DNA from: Sphingomonas sp. MA1305
Lineage (GTDB): Bacteria > Pseudomonadota > Alphaproteobacteria > Sphingomonadales > Sphingomonadaceae
NCBI RefSeq assembly: GCF_016107325.1
Contig: NZ_RCVT01000002.1
Location: forward strand, 744,001 to 808,000
Direction: 5' to 3'
Length of the DNA stretch: 64,000 nucleotides
The translations under genes and the position numbers were made by a program. Below the pieces are notes generated by a model. It ran no database searches and was not told the origin of the DNA. It saw nothing but the letters and a program-made list of their open reading frames with translations. Positions 39,821 to 48,944 of this stretch are shown in pieces. Each line of letters opens with the position of its first letter. The stretch's first letter is position 1.

Positions 39821-40849
39821 ATGCCCGACCATTCCTGGATCGCCGTCGATGCGATGGGCGGCGATGAAGGGCTGGCGGTCATGCTGGCCGGCGTCGCCCA
39901 TGCGCGTCGCCGTCACGAGGGCATGCGCTTCCTGCTCGTCGGCGACGAGGCGGCGATTGCCGAGGGGCTGAAGAGCCACCCGAATCTCAGCCAGGCGAGC
40001 GAGATCGTTCACGCCGCCGACCAGATCGGCTCGAGCGAGAAGCCGAGTCAGGCGATCCGCCGCGCCAAGACGACGTCGATGGGCGTCGCGATCGACCTGG
40101 TGAAAAAGGGCCGGGCCGGCGCCGCCGTGTCCGCGGGCAACACCGGCGCGCTGATGGCGATGGCCAAGCTCGCGCTACGCACGCTGCCGGGCATCGATCG
40201 TCCCGCGCTTGCCGCGCCGCTGCCGACGCTCGGCGACAATGACGTCATCATGCTCGATCTCGGTGCCAATACCGAATGCGATGCGCGCAACCTCGTCCAG
40301 TTCGCGGTGATGGGCGCGGCCTATGCCCGCACCATCCTCGATCTCGACAGCCCGCGCGTCGCGCTGCTCAACATCGGCAGCGAGGATCAGAAGGGCACCG
40401 ACGAGATCCGTGACGCCGCCGCGATCCTGCGTAGGGCCAAGCATCTGCCGCTGAGCTTCACCGGCTTCGTCGAGGGCGACCGGCTGGCGCGCGGTGATCA
40501 TGACGTCATCGTCTGCGACGGCTTTGCCGGCAACATCGCGCTCAAGACCGCGGAGGGGACGGCGCGGTTCGTCGCCGATCTGCTCAAGCGCGCGTTCCGC
40601 AGCTCGACCCGATCGAAGATCGGCTTCCTGATCTCGCGCCCGGCGACGCAATTGCTGCGCGATCACCTCGATCCCAACAACCACAACGGCGCCGTTTTCC
40701 TCGGTCTCAACGGCATCGTCGTGAAGAGTCACGGCGGCGCCAACGAGGTCGGGGTCGCCACCGCGATCGGCAATGCCGCCAAGATGGTCCGCGCCGATCT
40801 CACCCGCCGCATCGCCGACGATCTCGGCAATTTCGAGAAGGCGGCGTAA
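39821..40849 (+). CDS. plsX: Phosphate acyltransferase PlsX
   Basis: PlsX makes acyl-phosphate from acyl-ACP, the first step of the PlsX/Y route to phosphatidic acid. The 342-aa sequence has the N-terminal IAVDAMGGDEGL motif (about residues 7-18), SAGNTGALMAMAK (about 104), MLDLGANTEC (about 145) and DGFAGNIALKTAEG (about 232). Length is normal for the peripheral membrane enzyme. It lies 37 bases after rpmF and nine before fabH. Confidence 0.97.
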   Translation: MPDHSWIAVDAMGGDEGLAVMLAGVAHARRRHEGMRFLLVGDEAAIAEGLKSHPNLSQASEIVHAADQIGSSEKPSQAIRRAKTTSMGVAIDLVKKGRAGAAVSAGNTGALMAMAKLALRTLPGIDRPALAAPLPTLGDNDVIMLDLGANTECDARNLVQFAVMGAAYARTILDLDSPRVALLNIGSEDQKGTDEIRDAAAILRRAKHLPLSFTGFVEGDRLARGDHDVIVCDGFAGNIALKTAEGTARFVADLLKRAFRSSTRSKIGFLISRPATQLLRDHLDPNNHNGAVFLGLNGIVVKSHGGANEVGVATAIGNAAKMVRADLTRRIADDLGNFEKAA

Positions 40850-40858
40850 GGACGCTCT

Positions 40859-41827
40859 ATGATCCGTTCGGTCCTCCTCGGCACCGGCTCCGCGCTTCCC
40901 GCCCGCCGCGTCTCCAACCATGAACTGGCGGAGCAGCTCGACACCAGCGACGAATGGATCGTCGAGCGGACCGGCATTCGCTTCCGCCATATCGCCGCGC
41001 CGGGCGAAACCACCGCGACGCTCGCCGCCGATGCGGCGCGTGGCGCGCTCGCCGCGGCGGGGCTGACCGCGCAGGACATCGACCTGATCGTGCTCGCCAC
41101 CGCGACGCCCGACCAGACCTTTCCGGCGACGGCCACCAAGGTGCAGGCGATGCTCGGCATCGACGACTGCGTCGCCTTCGACGTCGCCGCGGTCTGTTCC
41201 GGCTTCCTCTATGCGGTGCAGGTCGCCGATGCCATGCTGCGCTCGGGCGTCCAGCGGCGCGCGCTGGTGATCGGCGCGGAAACGTTCAGCCGCATCCTCG
41301 ACTGGGAGGATCGCACCACGGCGGTGCTGTTCGGCGACGGTGCCGGCGCGATCGTGCTCGAGGCGCAGGACAGCGCCGATGGCGACGGTCGCGGCATCCT
41401 GGCAACGCGCCTGCACGCCGACGGCCGCCACAACGAGCTGCTCTATGTCGACGGCGGCCCGTCGACCACCGGTACCGTCGGCAAGCTGCGGATGAAGGGG
41501 CGCGAGGTATTCCGCCATGCCGTGGTCAATCTTGCGGCGGTCATGGCGGAATCGCTCGACATCGCCGGCCTGACGCCCGCGGATGTCGACTGGGTCGTGC
41601 CCCATCAGGCGAATGCCCGCATCCTTGATGCGACCAGTCGCAAGCTGGGCCTCCCGGCCGAAAAGGTGGTGGTGACGGTCGACCGCCATGCCAACACCTC
41701 TGCTGCGTCGGTGCCGCTGGCGCTGGACACGGCGGTGCGCGACGGCCGTATCGTGACCGGCCAGATCGTCGTGTTGGAAGCGATGGGCGGCGGCTTCACT
41801 TGGGGAGCGGCGGTCCTGCGCGTCTGA
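40859..41827 (+). CDS. fabH: Beta-ketoacyl-ACP synthase III FabH
   Basis: FabH condenses acetyl-CoA with malonyl-ACP to start fatty acid synthesis. The 322-aa protein has the thiolase-fold catalytic triad: Cys113 in [12 protein letters not shown], His in [14 protein letters not shown] (about residue 245) and Asn in [16 protein letters not shown] (about 275). The N-terminal [15 protein letters not shown] motif is also typical. It follows plsX closely and is probably cotranscribed. ihfA and a merR-type gene come next after a 115-base gap. Confidence 0.97.
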   Translation: MIRSVLLGTGSALPARRVSNHELAEQLDTSDEWIVERTGIRFRHIAAPGETTATLAADAARGALAAAGLTAQDIDLIVLATATPDQTFPATATKVQAMLGIDDCVAFDVAAVCSGFLYAVQVADAMLRSGVQRRALVIGAETFSRILDWEDRTTAVLFGDGAGAIVLEAQDSADGDGRGILATRLHADGRHNELLYVDGGPSTTGTVGKLRMKGREVFRHAVVNLAAVMAESLDIAGLTPADVDWVVPHQANARILDATSRKLGLPAEKVVVTVDRHANTSAASVPLALDTAVRDGRIVTGQIVVLEAMGGGFTWGAAVLRV

Positions 41828-41942
41828 ATTTAGGTCCATCCTGAGTTGATGTCGCTCAATAAAGTCACTTTCGGACGCGATCTTGATGGTGTAACCCGAG
41901 GTGGGGTCGGAAAGTGCGGATAGAGTGGGGGCAGACGTGTTG

Positions 41943-42242
41943 ATGAGCACCGCCGGAACGCTGACGCGGGCCGATCTGGCAGAAGCGTTGCATCGCCAGA
42001 TTGGATTGTCACGAGCCGACTCGGCGAAAATCGTCGAGCAGATCCTAGCTGAAATGTGCGAAGCCTTGTCCCGTGGCGAGAACGTCAAGATCTCGGGCTT
42101 TGGCACCTTCGTGCTGCGTGACAAGGGCGCACGCGTGGGGCGCAATCCCAAGACCAAGGAAGAAGTGCCGATTGCGCCGCGGCGGGTCCTGACCTTCCGC
42201 GCCAGCCAGATGATGCGCGACCGCATCGTCAACGCCGGCTGA
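41943..42242 (+). CDS. ihfA: Integration host factor subunit alpha
   Basis: IHF bends DNA and assists sigma-54 promoters, among other roles, which is relevant because this window carries several sigma-54-like promoters. The 99-aa protein has the HU/IHF fold: [20 protein letters not shown] (about residues 6-25), then [20 protein letters not shown] and [20 protein letters not shown] (about 62-81), containing the DNA-intercalating Pro. The ATG at 41943 gives the family length; the open frame extends 42 bases upstream. The 115-base gap before it probably contains its promoter. A MerR-type gene starts six bases after its stop, a common pairing. Confidence 0.95.
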   Translation: MSTAGTLTRADLAEALHRQIGLSRADSAKIVEQILAEMCEALSRGENVKISGFGTFVLRDKGARVGRNPKTKEEVPIAPRRVLTFRASQMMRDRIVNAG

Positions 42243-42247
42243 GGCGG

Positions 42248-42583
42248 GTGGCGTCCGGCGCCTCCAAGGATCTGGGAGCGTTCCGGACGATCGGCGAGGT
42301 GTCGCAGGACACCGGCGTCCCGCATCACATCTTGCGCTATTGGGAGGGGCGTTTCCCGCAACTCCGGCCGGTGACACGTGCGGGTAACCGCCGTTACTAC
42401 CGGCCGGAGGATGTGGCGCTGATCCGGCGGATCGACCGGTTGCTGAACAGCGAGGGCTATACGGTCCGTGGCGTTCAGCAATTGTTCGCGGCGGACGGCG
42501 CGGCCGCTGGCGGAGACCGGCTGACGGCGTTGCGGTCGATTCGCGACGTCCTGGCACAGGCGCTCGCCGCCGACGCGCGGTAG
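42248..42583 (+). CDS. MerR family transcriptional regulator
   Basis: The 111-aa protein has the MerR winged-helix domain: FRTIGEVSQDTGVPHHILRY (about residues 12-31) followed by WEGRFPQLRPVTRAGNRRYY and EDVALIRRIDRLL. The C-terminal part is short with no ligand-binding Cys, so it is not a metal sensor of the classic type. Translation starts with GTG at 42248, six bases after ihfA. The ihfA-merR pairing is widespread in alphaproteobacteria. The role is unknown. Confidence 0.9.
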   Translation: MASGASKDLGAFRTIGEVSQDTGVPHHILRYWEGRFPQLRPVTRAGNRRYYRPEDVALIRRIDRLLNSEGYTVRGVQQLFAADGAAAGGDRLTALRSIRDVLAQALAADAR

Positions 42584-42584
42584 C

Positions 42585-43196
42585 TCAGCGTCGCGCCAGG
42601 CCCCGCAACAGAATGGCAGCGGCGGCGGCGACCTCCTCGCTTGACCGATCCTCGCTCCAGACGCCGTAGCGCAGGCCGAGGAAGACGTTCATCCCCATGA
42701 TCGCCCAGGCGTGGACGTCCGACACGTCGTCGTGCAATTCGCCCCGGGCGGCGGCGGCGCGGAGGCGCTGTTCGATACGGTCGGCAGTGGTGGCATAATG
42801 CCGGCGGAAGCTGTCCGGATCGACGAACTCCGACTCGTCGATGATGCGATAAATCTCCTTGTGCGCCCGGACGAAGCCGATGAACGCGATCAGCCCGTCT
42901 CGTTCGGCCGTCAGGCCATCTGGCGCTGTGCGCACCGCCGGGGCGACATGGCTGCGAACCTGATCCGACATGTCGCGGACGAGGGCGCGGAAGATCGCGT
43001 CCTTGGAGTCGAAATAAGTGTAGAAACTGCCCAGCGCGACACCAGCGCGGCGGGTGATCGCGCTGATCGAGGCATCATGGAATCCGCGCTCGCCAAATTC
43101 CGCCGCCGCCGCATCCAGCAGGCTGCGTAGCGTACGACGACCACGTTCGGTCCGAGGTGTCTTGTCGCCAGCGGCGGGCGTTGCCGTGTCCGTCAT
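42585..43196 (-). CDS. TetR family transcriptional regulator
   Basis: The 203-aa protein has a TetR helix-turn-helix at about residues 20-66: LLDAAAAEFGERGFHDASIS, then ITRRAGVALGSFYTYFDSKD. The C-terminal ligand and dimer domain (about 75-200) is not specific. It is transcribed divergently from the TonB receptor gene, with 156 bases between them that contain a sigma-70 promoter and palindromes, so it is probably the local repressor of the receptor and transporter. It converges with the merR-type gene, one base between stops. Confidence 0.9.
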   Translation of the reverse strand: MTDTATPAAGDKTPRTERGRRTLRSLLDAAAAEFGERGFHDASISAITRRAGVALGSFYTYFDSKDAIFRALVRDMSDQVRSHVAPAVRTAPDGLTAERDGLIAFIGFVRAHKEIYRIIDESEFVDPDSFRRHYATTADRIEQRLRAAAARGELHDDVSDVHAWAIMGMNVFLGLRYGVWSEDRSSEEVAAAAAILLRGLARR

Positions 43197-43250
43197 CGTG
43201 ATGCCTTGCGGCCCCTCTCCACCCGGCCGATCCGTGTTACGATGATCAAG

Positions 43251-43279
43251 TTGAATCCCGGTTCAGGTTTCAGTATAGA
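43251..43279 (+). promoter_or_regulatory. Sigma-70 promoter of the TonB receptor gene with palindrome
   Basis: TTGAAT (43251-43256), a 17-base spacer and TATAGA (43274-43279) form a good sigma-70 promoter. The -35 overlaps the partial palindrome TGAATCCCGGTTCA (43252-43265), a plausible site for the divergent TetR protein. Confidence 0.65.
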
Positions 43280-43297
43280 CGTTGGTTACGGCGTACA

Positions 43298-43314
43298 ACC
43301 CGGATCAACCGGGT
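43298..43314. promoter_or_regulatory. Operator-like inverted repeat before the TonB receptor gene
   Basis: ACCCGG and CCGGGT are perfect inverted arms with a five-base spacer (ATCAA). The site lies just after the predicted transcription start, a typical place for repressor binding. Confidence 0.5.
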
Positions 43315-43352
43315 GCGGCAAGGGCCGCAGGCGTCGACAGGAGGGGTTGGTT

Positions 43353-45767
43353 ATGAAGGCGCTGCGCACGTCGACGACACTCAAGCTGGGCGTGGCGTTC
43401 GCCGCGCTCTCAGCGGCACCGGCGATGGCACAGGTCGCGCCGACCGACTCCGCGACGACGAGCCAGGACGGCGCCGCCGCAGCCCAGAGCGCGCCGGACA
43501 CGACCAACGTCGCCGCGCAGGACACCGCCGACATCGTCGTCACCGCACGCCGCCGTGCCGAGACGTTGCTGTCGGTGCCGATCGCCGTCACCGCCTTTAC
43601 CGCCGACAAGTTGGAAAAGTCGGGGGCGATCGACCTGACCGACATCCAGAACACCACGCCCAATACGACGTTGAAGACCGCGCGCGGTTCGAATTCGACG
43701 CTTGCCGCCTTCATCCGTGGCGTTGGCCAGCAGGATCCGGTGCCGGGGTTCGAGGCCGGGATCGGCATCTATCTCGACGACGTCTATCTCAACCGCCCGC
43801 AGGCGGCGGTGCTGGACATTTACGACGTCGACCGGATCGAGGTGCTGCGCGGACCGCAGGGGACGCTGTACGGGCGCAACACGATCGGCGGCGCGGTCAA
43901 ATACGTCACCAAGCGATTGCCCGACACGCCCGAGGTGCGGGTCAAGGCGAGCTACGGCAGCTACAATCAGGCCGATGCGGTGGTCGCGCTGTCGACGCCG
44001 ATCGGCGACATGCTCAAGGTCGGCGTCGCCGGCGCGCGGCTCAGCCGGGACGGGTTCGGGCGCAACACCAATCTCAACATCGACAATTACAACAAGGACA
44101 TCTGGGCCGCGCGCGGCACCGTCGAGTTCGAGAGCCCGGACACGCGCTTGTTCGTCCGGATCACCGGTGATTACACGCACGACACCAGCAACCCGCGCAA
44201 CGGCCACCGCCTGATCCCCGGCCTCGCCAGCGGCGCACCAGTACTGGCCAACGTCTTTGACACGCAGGCCGGGCTCAACATTCCGCGTCAGAACATCGAG
44301 GCGGGCGGCCTGTCGATGACGGTCAACGCCAAGCTGACCGACGCGCTGACGCTGCGCAGCATCAGCGCCTATCGCGAGGACACGTCCTTCACCCCGATCG
44401 ACTTCGACGCCTTGCCGGCGGTCGACGTCGACGTGCCGGCGGTCTACCGCAACAAGCAGACCAGCCAGGAATTCCAGCTGCTCTATAGCTCCGACAAGCT
44501 GAATGGCCTGATCGGCTATTATTATCTCGGCGCCAAGGCGACGACCGGCTTCGGCGTATTGCTGTCGACCACCGTGCCCGGCCTCGACGCCTATACCGCC
44601 GGCGACGTGCGAACGGAGACGTCGTCGGTCTATGGCGACTTCACCTTCGACTTCACCCCGCAGCTCAGTCTGTCGCTGGGTGGCCGCTATACGTGGGACG
44701 AGCGCCAGTCGTACATCTTCAAGGCCAATTACATCGGCCTGACGCCCGAGTTCGGCGGCACGCCGGTGCCGTTCCTCGGCACGCCCCCTTCGACCAATTT
44801 CCGTGGTACGGCCAATTTCCGGCGCTTCACGCCGCGCGCCTCGCTGAGCTTCAAGCCGGGCGAGAACCATCTCCTCTATGCCTCCTATTCGGAAGGCTTC
44901 AAGGGTGGCGGCTTCGACCCGCGCGGGTCGGGCACGTCGGCGCCGATCAGCAATCCCGCGGCAGGCCGGAGCTATCAGGACATCTACAACTTCCTGCTGT
45001 TCCGGCCCGAAAGCGTGACCAGCTATGAGATCGGCTGGAAGGGCGCCGCGCTGGACAAGCGGCTGACCTGGGCGCTGGACGGTTTCTATTCCGACTATAC
45101 CGACGTCCAGGTGCCCGGCTCGGTCGGCTGTTTGGTCGGCGGCGTGCAGACCTTCTGCGGCATCACCACCAACGCCGCCAAGGCGCGGATCAAGGGCGTC
45201 GAGCTGGAGACCAATGCGATCCTCGCCCGCGATTTCGCCGGCGTCGGATCCTCGTTCAGCCTGGCCGGGACGATGGGCTATATCGACGCCAGATATCGCC
45301 GCTTCATCGGCCCGACCGGGGTCGACGTCGCCAATGTCCGGGTCTTCCAGAACACGCCGGACTGGACCGCATCGGGCACCGCCACCGCGGCGCTGCCGGT
45401 CGGGCCGGGGCTGGTCACCGCCAATACCACCGTCTCCTATCGCAGCCTGACCCACCAGTTCGAGACGGCGAGCCCGTTCCTCGACCAGCCGGGCTATACC
45501 TTGTGGGATGCCGGCCTCACCTATGCCTTTGGCGAGGGGCGGCGCTATTCGGTCGGCGTCTACGGCCGCAACCTGACCGACAAGCGCTACAAGACCAGCG
45601 GCTATCAATATATCAAGACCGACATCGCGGGCACGCCGCTCAACGCCGCCAACCAGCCGATCACCAACGGCACCGGCTATGTGCCGACGCTCGGCAAGGA
45701 AGGCGTCGCCACCGCCTTCTACGGCGCCCCGCGGCAGGTGTTCGGTACGTTCACAGCGCGGTTTTGA
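43353..45767 (+). CDS. TonB-dependent outer membrane receptor
   Basis: The 804-aa protein is an outer membrane active transporter. It has a signal peptide (about residues 1-25, cleavage near AMAQ), a TonB-box-like DIVVTARRR (about 54-62) and the plug domain (about 65-175) with RGVGQQDPVPGFEAGIGIYL and VLRGPQGTLYGRNTIGGAVK. The remainder is the 22-strand barrel, ending in a C-terminal phenylalanine (VFGTFTARF), as usual for outer membrane insertion. No ligand can be assigned. An AGGAGGGG-like ribosome binding site precedes the ATG. The MFS gene follows after a hairpin, and a TetR gene is divergent. Confidence 0.95.
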   Translation: MKALRTSTTLKLGVAFAALSAAPAMAQVAPTDSATTSQDGAAAAQSAPDTTNVAAQDTADIVVTARRRAETLLSVPIAVTAFTADKLEKSGAIDLTDIQNTTPNTTLKTARGSNSTLAAFIRGVGQQDPVPGFEAGIGIYLDDVYLNRPQAAVLDIYDVDRIEVLRGPQGTLYGRNTIGGAVKYVTKRLPDTPEVRVKASYGSYNQADAVVALSTPIGDMLKVGVAGARLSRDGFGRNTNLNIDNYNKDIWAARGTVEFESPDTRLFVRITGDYTHDTSNPRNGHRLIPGLASGAPVLANVFDTQAGLNIPRQNIEAGGLSMTVNAKLTDALTLRSISAYREDTSFTPIDFDALPAVDVDVPAVYRNKQTSQEFQLLYSSDKLNGLIGYYYLGAKATTGFGVLLSTTVPGLDAYTAGDVRTETSSVYGDFTFDFTPQLSLSLGGRYTWDERQSYIFKANYIGLTPEFGGTPVPFLGTPPSTNFRGTANFRRFTPRASLSFKPGENHLLYASYSEGFKGGGFDPRGSGTSAPISNPAAGRSYQDIYNFLLFRPESVTSYEIGWKGAALDKRLTWALDGFYSDYTDVQVPGSVGCLVGGVQTFCGITTNAAKARIKGVELETNAILARDFAGVGSSFSLAGTMGYIDARYRRFIGPTGVDVANVRVFQNTPDWTASGTATAALPVGPGLVTANTTVSYRSLTHQFETASPFLDQPGYTLWDAGLTYAFGEGRRYSVGVYGRNLTDKRYKTSGYQYIKTDIAGTPLNAANQPITNGTGYVPTLGKEGVATAFYGAPRQVFGTFTARF

Positions 45768-45776
45768 TTTGACGGG

Positions 45777-45805
45777 GGGCGACAAGTCCGGCTGACTTGT
45801 CGCCC
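45777..45805 (+). repeat. Hairpin between the TonB receptor and MFS genes
   Basis: Perfect 12-base arms (45777-45788 and 45794-45805) with a five-base loop lie nine bases after the receptor stop. Without a T-run it could reduce read-through or protect the upstream mRNA, lowering MFS expression relative to the receptor. Confidence 0.6.
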
Positions 45806-45850
45806 TCACCCCGCCTGCATCGGATGGGCGGGGGAGGCAGGAGACCCGCG

Positions 45851-47104
45851 ATGACCAGCACGACCCGACCCCGTTATCCGGCGCTGGTGCTGGCGATGCT
45901 ATTGCTCGTCTACACGTTCAACTTCCTCGACCGGCAGATCCTCGGCATCCTTGCCCAGCCGATCAAGCAGGACCTGGGCCTGAGCGATGCGCAGTTCGGT
46001 GCGGTCGGCGGCCTCGCCTTCGCCCTGCTGTATTCCGGATTGGGCGTGCCGCTCGCCTATCTTGCCGATCGCACCAGCCGCAGCCGCGTGATCGCCGGCG
46101 CGCTGACGGTGTGGAGCGTCTTCACCGCCCTGTGCGGGCTGGCGACGGGATACTGGCAGCTGTTCCTGTGCCGATTGGGCGTCGGCGTCGGCGAGGCGGG
46201 GGGCGTGGCGCCGTCCTATGCGCTGATCGCGGACTATTATCCGCCCGAGCGGCGCGCACGGGCTCTCGCCATCTATTCGCTCGGCATCCCGGTCGGGCTG
46301 GCGGCGGGCACGTTGCTCGGCGCCTATATCGCGGCGCTGGTCGAATGGCGCACGGCGTTCCTCGTCGTCGGCATCGCGGGCGTGATCCTTGCTCCCATCT
46401 TTCTGTGGATCGTACGCGATGCGCCGCGCGAAGCGGGCACCGCCGCCGCGCCGCAACCGGTGGGCGCGGTCTTCGCGATCCTGGCGGGGAAGCCGACCTT
46501 CTGGCTGCTCGCCTTCGCCGCGTCGTTCAGTTCGCTGTGCGGTTATGGCCTGGCGCTGTGGACGCCGTCGATCCTCATGCGCAGCTTCGACTTCGGCCTG
46601 ATCGAGACCGGGCAGTTCATGGGATCGCTACTGTTGATCGGCGGCACGATCGGCGTGTTCGCGGGCGGCTGGCTGGCGGACCGGCTGGGGACGGGGAACC
46701 GCGGCTGGTACGCCAGGCTGCCGGCGATCGCCTGGCTGATCTCCGCGCCGACCTTCGCTGCGGGGTTCCTCAGCCCATCGCCATGGGTGGCGTGGCCGCT
46801 GTTGCTGATCCCCAATGCGCTCAACATCCTGTGGCTGGGACCGATCACCACCGCGGTCCAGCATCTGGTCCCGCGATCGATGCGCGCGACCGCGTCGGCG
46901 AGCTTCCTGCTGATCAACAACCTGATCGGTATGGGCGTCGGGCCATTGTTGATGGGCCGACTGTCTGATGCGCTGAAGGCGACGCATGGCGTCGATGCGC
47001 TGCGCTATGCGGCGACGCTGTGCCTCGGCTTCTACGTGCTCGCCGCGCTGCTGGGGCTGCTGGCGGTGCGCTTCCTGCGTCGCGACTGGGTGGACGAGGC
47101 GTAA
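45851..47104 (+). CDS. MFS transporter, spinster-like
   Basis: The 417-aa protein has twelve predicted membrane helices. It begins with the spinster-type N-terminus LVYTFNFLDRQILGILAQPI followed by KQDLGLSDAQFG. The loop 2-3 motif GVPLAYLADRTSRSRVIAGA (about residues 70-89) matches the MFS signature. Spinster-like bacterial carriers handle organic acids or lipids; no substrate can be assigned. The ATG at 45851 has a GGAGG-containing leader. Position after the TonB receptor suggests that the receptor brings the compound across the outer membrane and this carrier across the inner one. Confidence 0.9.
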   Translation: MTSTTRPRYPALVLAMLLLVYTFNFLDRQILGILAQPIKQDLGLSDAQFGAVGGLAFALLYSGLGVPLAYLADRTSRSRVIAGALTVWSVFTALCGLATGYWQLFLCRLGVGVGEAGGVAPSYALIADYYPPERRARALAIYSLGIPVGLAAGTLLGAYIAALVEWRTAFLVVGIAGVILAPIFLWIVRDAPREAGTAAAPQPVGAVFAILAGKPTFWLLAFAASFSSLCGYGLALWTPSILMRSFDFGLIETGQFMGSLLLIGGTIGVFAGGWLADRLGTGNRGWYARLPAIAWLISAPTFAAGFLSPSPWVAWPLLLIPNALNILWLGPITTAVQHLVPRSMRATASASFLLINNLIGMGVGPLLMGRLSDALKATHGVDALRYAATLCLGFYVLAALLGLLAVRFLRRDWVDEA

Positions 47105-47160
47105 GTCCCTACACACGTACCGTCGCGCCGAAGGATCGCACTGGGCAAGATGCTGACGTG

Positions 47161-47220
47161 TGGCGCGATTTCCGCGAGTCTTGACAGAATTGACGCCTGA
47201 ACGCGCAAAGTCGCCTTCTT
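47161..47220 (-). repeat. Dispersed repeat, copy 2
   Basis: This is the inverted second copy of the repeat at 39227-39287, with the 32-base identical core at 47172-47203. It lies in the 198-base gap between the convergent MFS and prfC genes. No terminal repeats or transposase are present. Confidence 0.8.
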
Positions 47221-47302
47221 CCCCAAGACGGTATTTTACAGACAATGAGAAAGAGCGGGCGGACGCGGCGATCCTACACCCCCGCCGCCTTGTAGGACAG
47301 CG

Positions 47303-48829
47303 TCAGCGCTCGCGCGTCGCGAGGAAGCGGACCTTGGGATAGCGGTCGGCGACATAACCGACTTCCCAGGCGCTCTTGGCAAGGAACACCGGATTGCCGT
47401 CGCGATCCTTGGCCATCGCCGCGCGGTTGAGGTCCATGAACGCCTTGAGATCGGCGGGATCGTCCGCCGCGATCCAGCGCGCCGTGTCATAGGGGGCGGG
47501 CTCCAGTCCGGCGGCGACCTTATATTCCGCATCAAGGCGCGACAGCAGCACGTCGAGCTGCAGCTGGCCGACGACGCCAATGATCCAGTTGCTGCCGATC
47601 TCCGGGTAGAAGACCTGGGTCACGCCCTCCTCGGCCATGTCGTCCAGCGCCTTGCGCAACTGCTTGGTCTTGGTCGGGTCCTTGAGCGCGACGCGGCGCA
47701 GGATCTCCGGCGCGAAATTGGGCAGGCCGGTGAAGCGGACATCGGCCTTCTCGCTCAACGTGTCGCCGACGCGCAGCGTGCCGTGGTTGGGGATGCCGAT
47801 GATGTCGCCCGGAAAGGCCTCGTCCGCCACCTCGCGGTTCTGCGCGAAGAACAGGATCGGGGAGTGGACGGCGATCGGCTTGCCGTGACCGGTGGGGGTC
47901 AGCTTCATGCCGCGCTTGAAGGTGCCCGAGCACAATCGCATGAAGGCGATGCGATCGCGGTGATTGGGGTCCATGTTGGCCTGGACCTTGAACACGAAGC
48001 CGGTGACCTCGCCATTGTCGGGGCTGACCGGCGCCGGCTCGGCAGGCTGGGCGCGCGGCGGCGGGGCGTGTTCGGCCAGCGCGGCGATCAGCTCGGCCGG
48101 GCCGAAATCCTTGAGCGCGGAGCCGAAGAAGACGGGCGTCAGATCGCCGTGACGATAGGCGGCTGGATCGAAGGCGGCATAGCCGACCTGCGCCAGCTCG
48201 ATCTCCTCGGCGACGTCGTCGGGCAGGGTCGGGTCCTGCTCCACCTTGCCCTGGAAGGTGCGGCTGTCGCCCTCCGGCCGGGTAATGCGGTTGGTGGTGA
48301 GGTCGAGGATGCCCTGGAACGTGCCGCCCATGCCGACCGGCCAGGTCATCGGGCAGACATCGAGTGCGAGCATGTCGGCGATCTCGTCGAGCAGCTCGAA
48401 CACCGGCCGGCCCTCGCGGTCGACCTTGTTGACGAAGGTGATGATCGGCACCGAGCGCAGGCGGCAGACCTCGAACAATTTGCGCGTCTGCGGTTCGATG
48501 CCCTTGGCGGCGTCGATCACCATGATCGCCGAATCGACCGCGGTCAGCGTGCGGTAGGTGTCCTCCGAAAAATCCTCGTGGCCCGGCGTATCGAGCAGGT
48601 TGAAGGTGATGCCGTCATGCTCGAACGTCATCACCGACGAGGTGACGGAGATGCCGCGCTGCTGCTCGATCTTCATCCAGTCCGACCGCGCCCGGCGATT
48701 GGCCCCGCGCGCCTTGACCTCGCCGGCGAGATGGATCGCGCCACCGAAATAGAGCAGCTTTTCGGTCAGCGTCGTCTTGCCGGCGTCGGGGTGGGAAATG
48801 ATCGCGAAGGTGCGGCGGGGGGAGGTCAT
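47303..48829 (-). CDS. prfC: Peptide chain release factor 3
   Basis: RF3 is a GTPase that releases RF1/RF2 from the ribosome after termination. The 508-aa protein has the G1 loop ISHPDAGKTTLTEKLLYFGG (about residues 11-30), a switch II DTPGHEDFSEDTYRTL and G4 NKVDREGRP. The domain-2 segment and the C-terminal domain (about 390-508) follow the RF3 order. The GAIHLAGEVKARG segment separates it from EF-G. It is convergent with the MFS gene. The upstream gap (48830-48944) carries REP-like repeats. Confidence 0.96.
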   Translation of the reverse strand: MTSPRRTFAIISHPDAGKTTLTEKLLYFGGAIHLAGEVKARGANRRARSDWMKIEQQRGISVTSSVMTFEHDGITFNLLDTPGHEDFSEDTYRTLTAVDSAIMVIDAAKGIEPQTRKLFEVCRLRSVPIITFVNKVDREGRPVFELLDEIADMLALDVCPMTWPVGMGGTFQGILDLTTNRITRPEGDSRTFQGKVEQDPTLPDDVAEEIELAQVGYAAFDPAAYRHGDLTPVFFGSALKDFGPAELIAALAEHAPPPRAQPAEPAPVSPDNGEVTGFVFKVQANMDPNHRDRIAFMRLCSGTFKRGMKLTPTGHGKPIAVHSPILFFAQNREVADEAFPGDIIGIPNHGTLRVGDTLSEKADVRFTGLPNFAPEILRRVALKDPTKTKQLRKALDDMAEEGVTQVFYPEIGSNWIIGVVGQLQLDVLLSRLDAEYKVAAGLEPAPYDTARWIAADDPADLKAFMDLNRAAMAKDRDGNPVFLAKSAWEVGYVADRYPKVRFLATRER

Positions 48830-48841
48830 TCATCGTCTTTC

Positions 48842-48936
48842 GTCATGCCGGACTGGTTCCGGCATCCACGGTGCCGCCATCGTCACTGGGGCGGCATATG
48901 CGGGACGGTGGACCCCGGAACAAGTCCGGGGTGACG
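48842..48936. repeat. REP-like inverted repeats before prfC
   Basis: Two imperfect palindromic units are seen: GTCATGCCGGA-TGGT-TCCGGCAT near 48842-48865, and ACCCCGGA-ACAAG-TCCGGGGTGAC near 48911-48936. They belong to the same sequence type as the repeats near pheS, the GIY-YIG gene and hisN. Confidence 0.65.
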
Positions 48937-48944
48937 GCGTGGGG

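Noticed and set aside
41181..41199. Cys motif of FabH read as a possible chalcone/PKS III synthase
   Set aside because: Length, the GIRFRH and NTSAAS motifs and linkage to plsX support FabH.
43410..45809. 799-codon frame antisense to the TonB receptor gene
   Set aside because: A shadow of the receptor reading frame; no family motif and biased composition.
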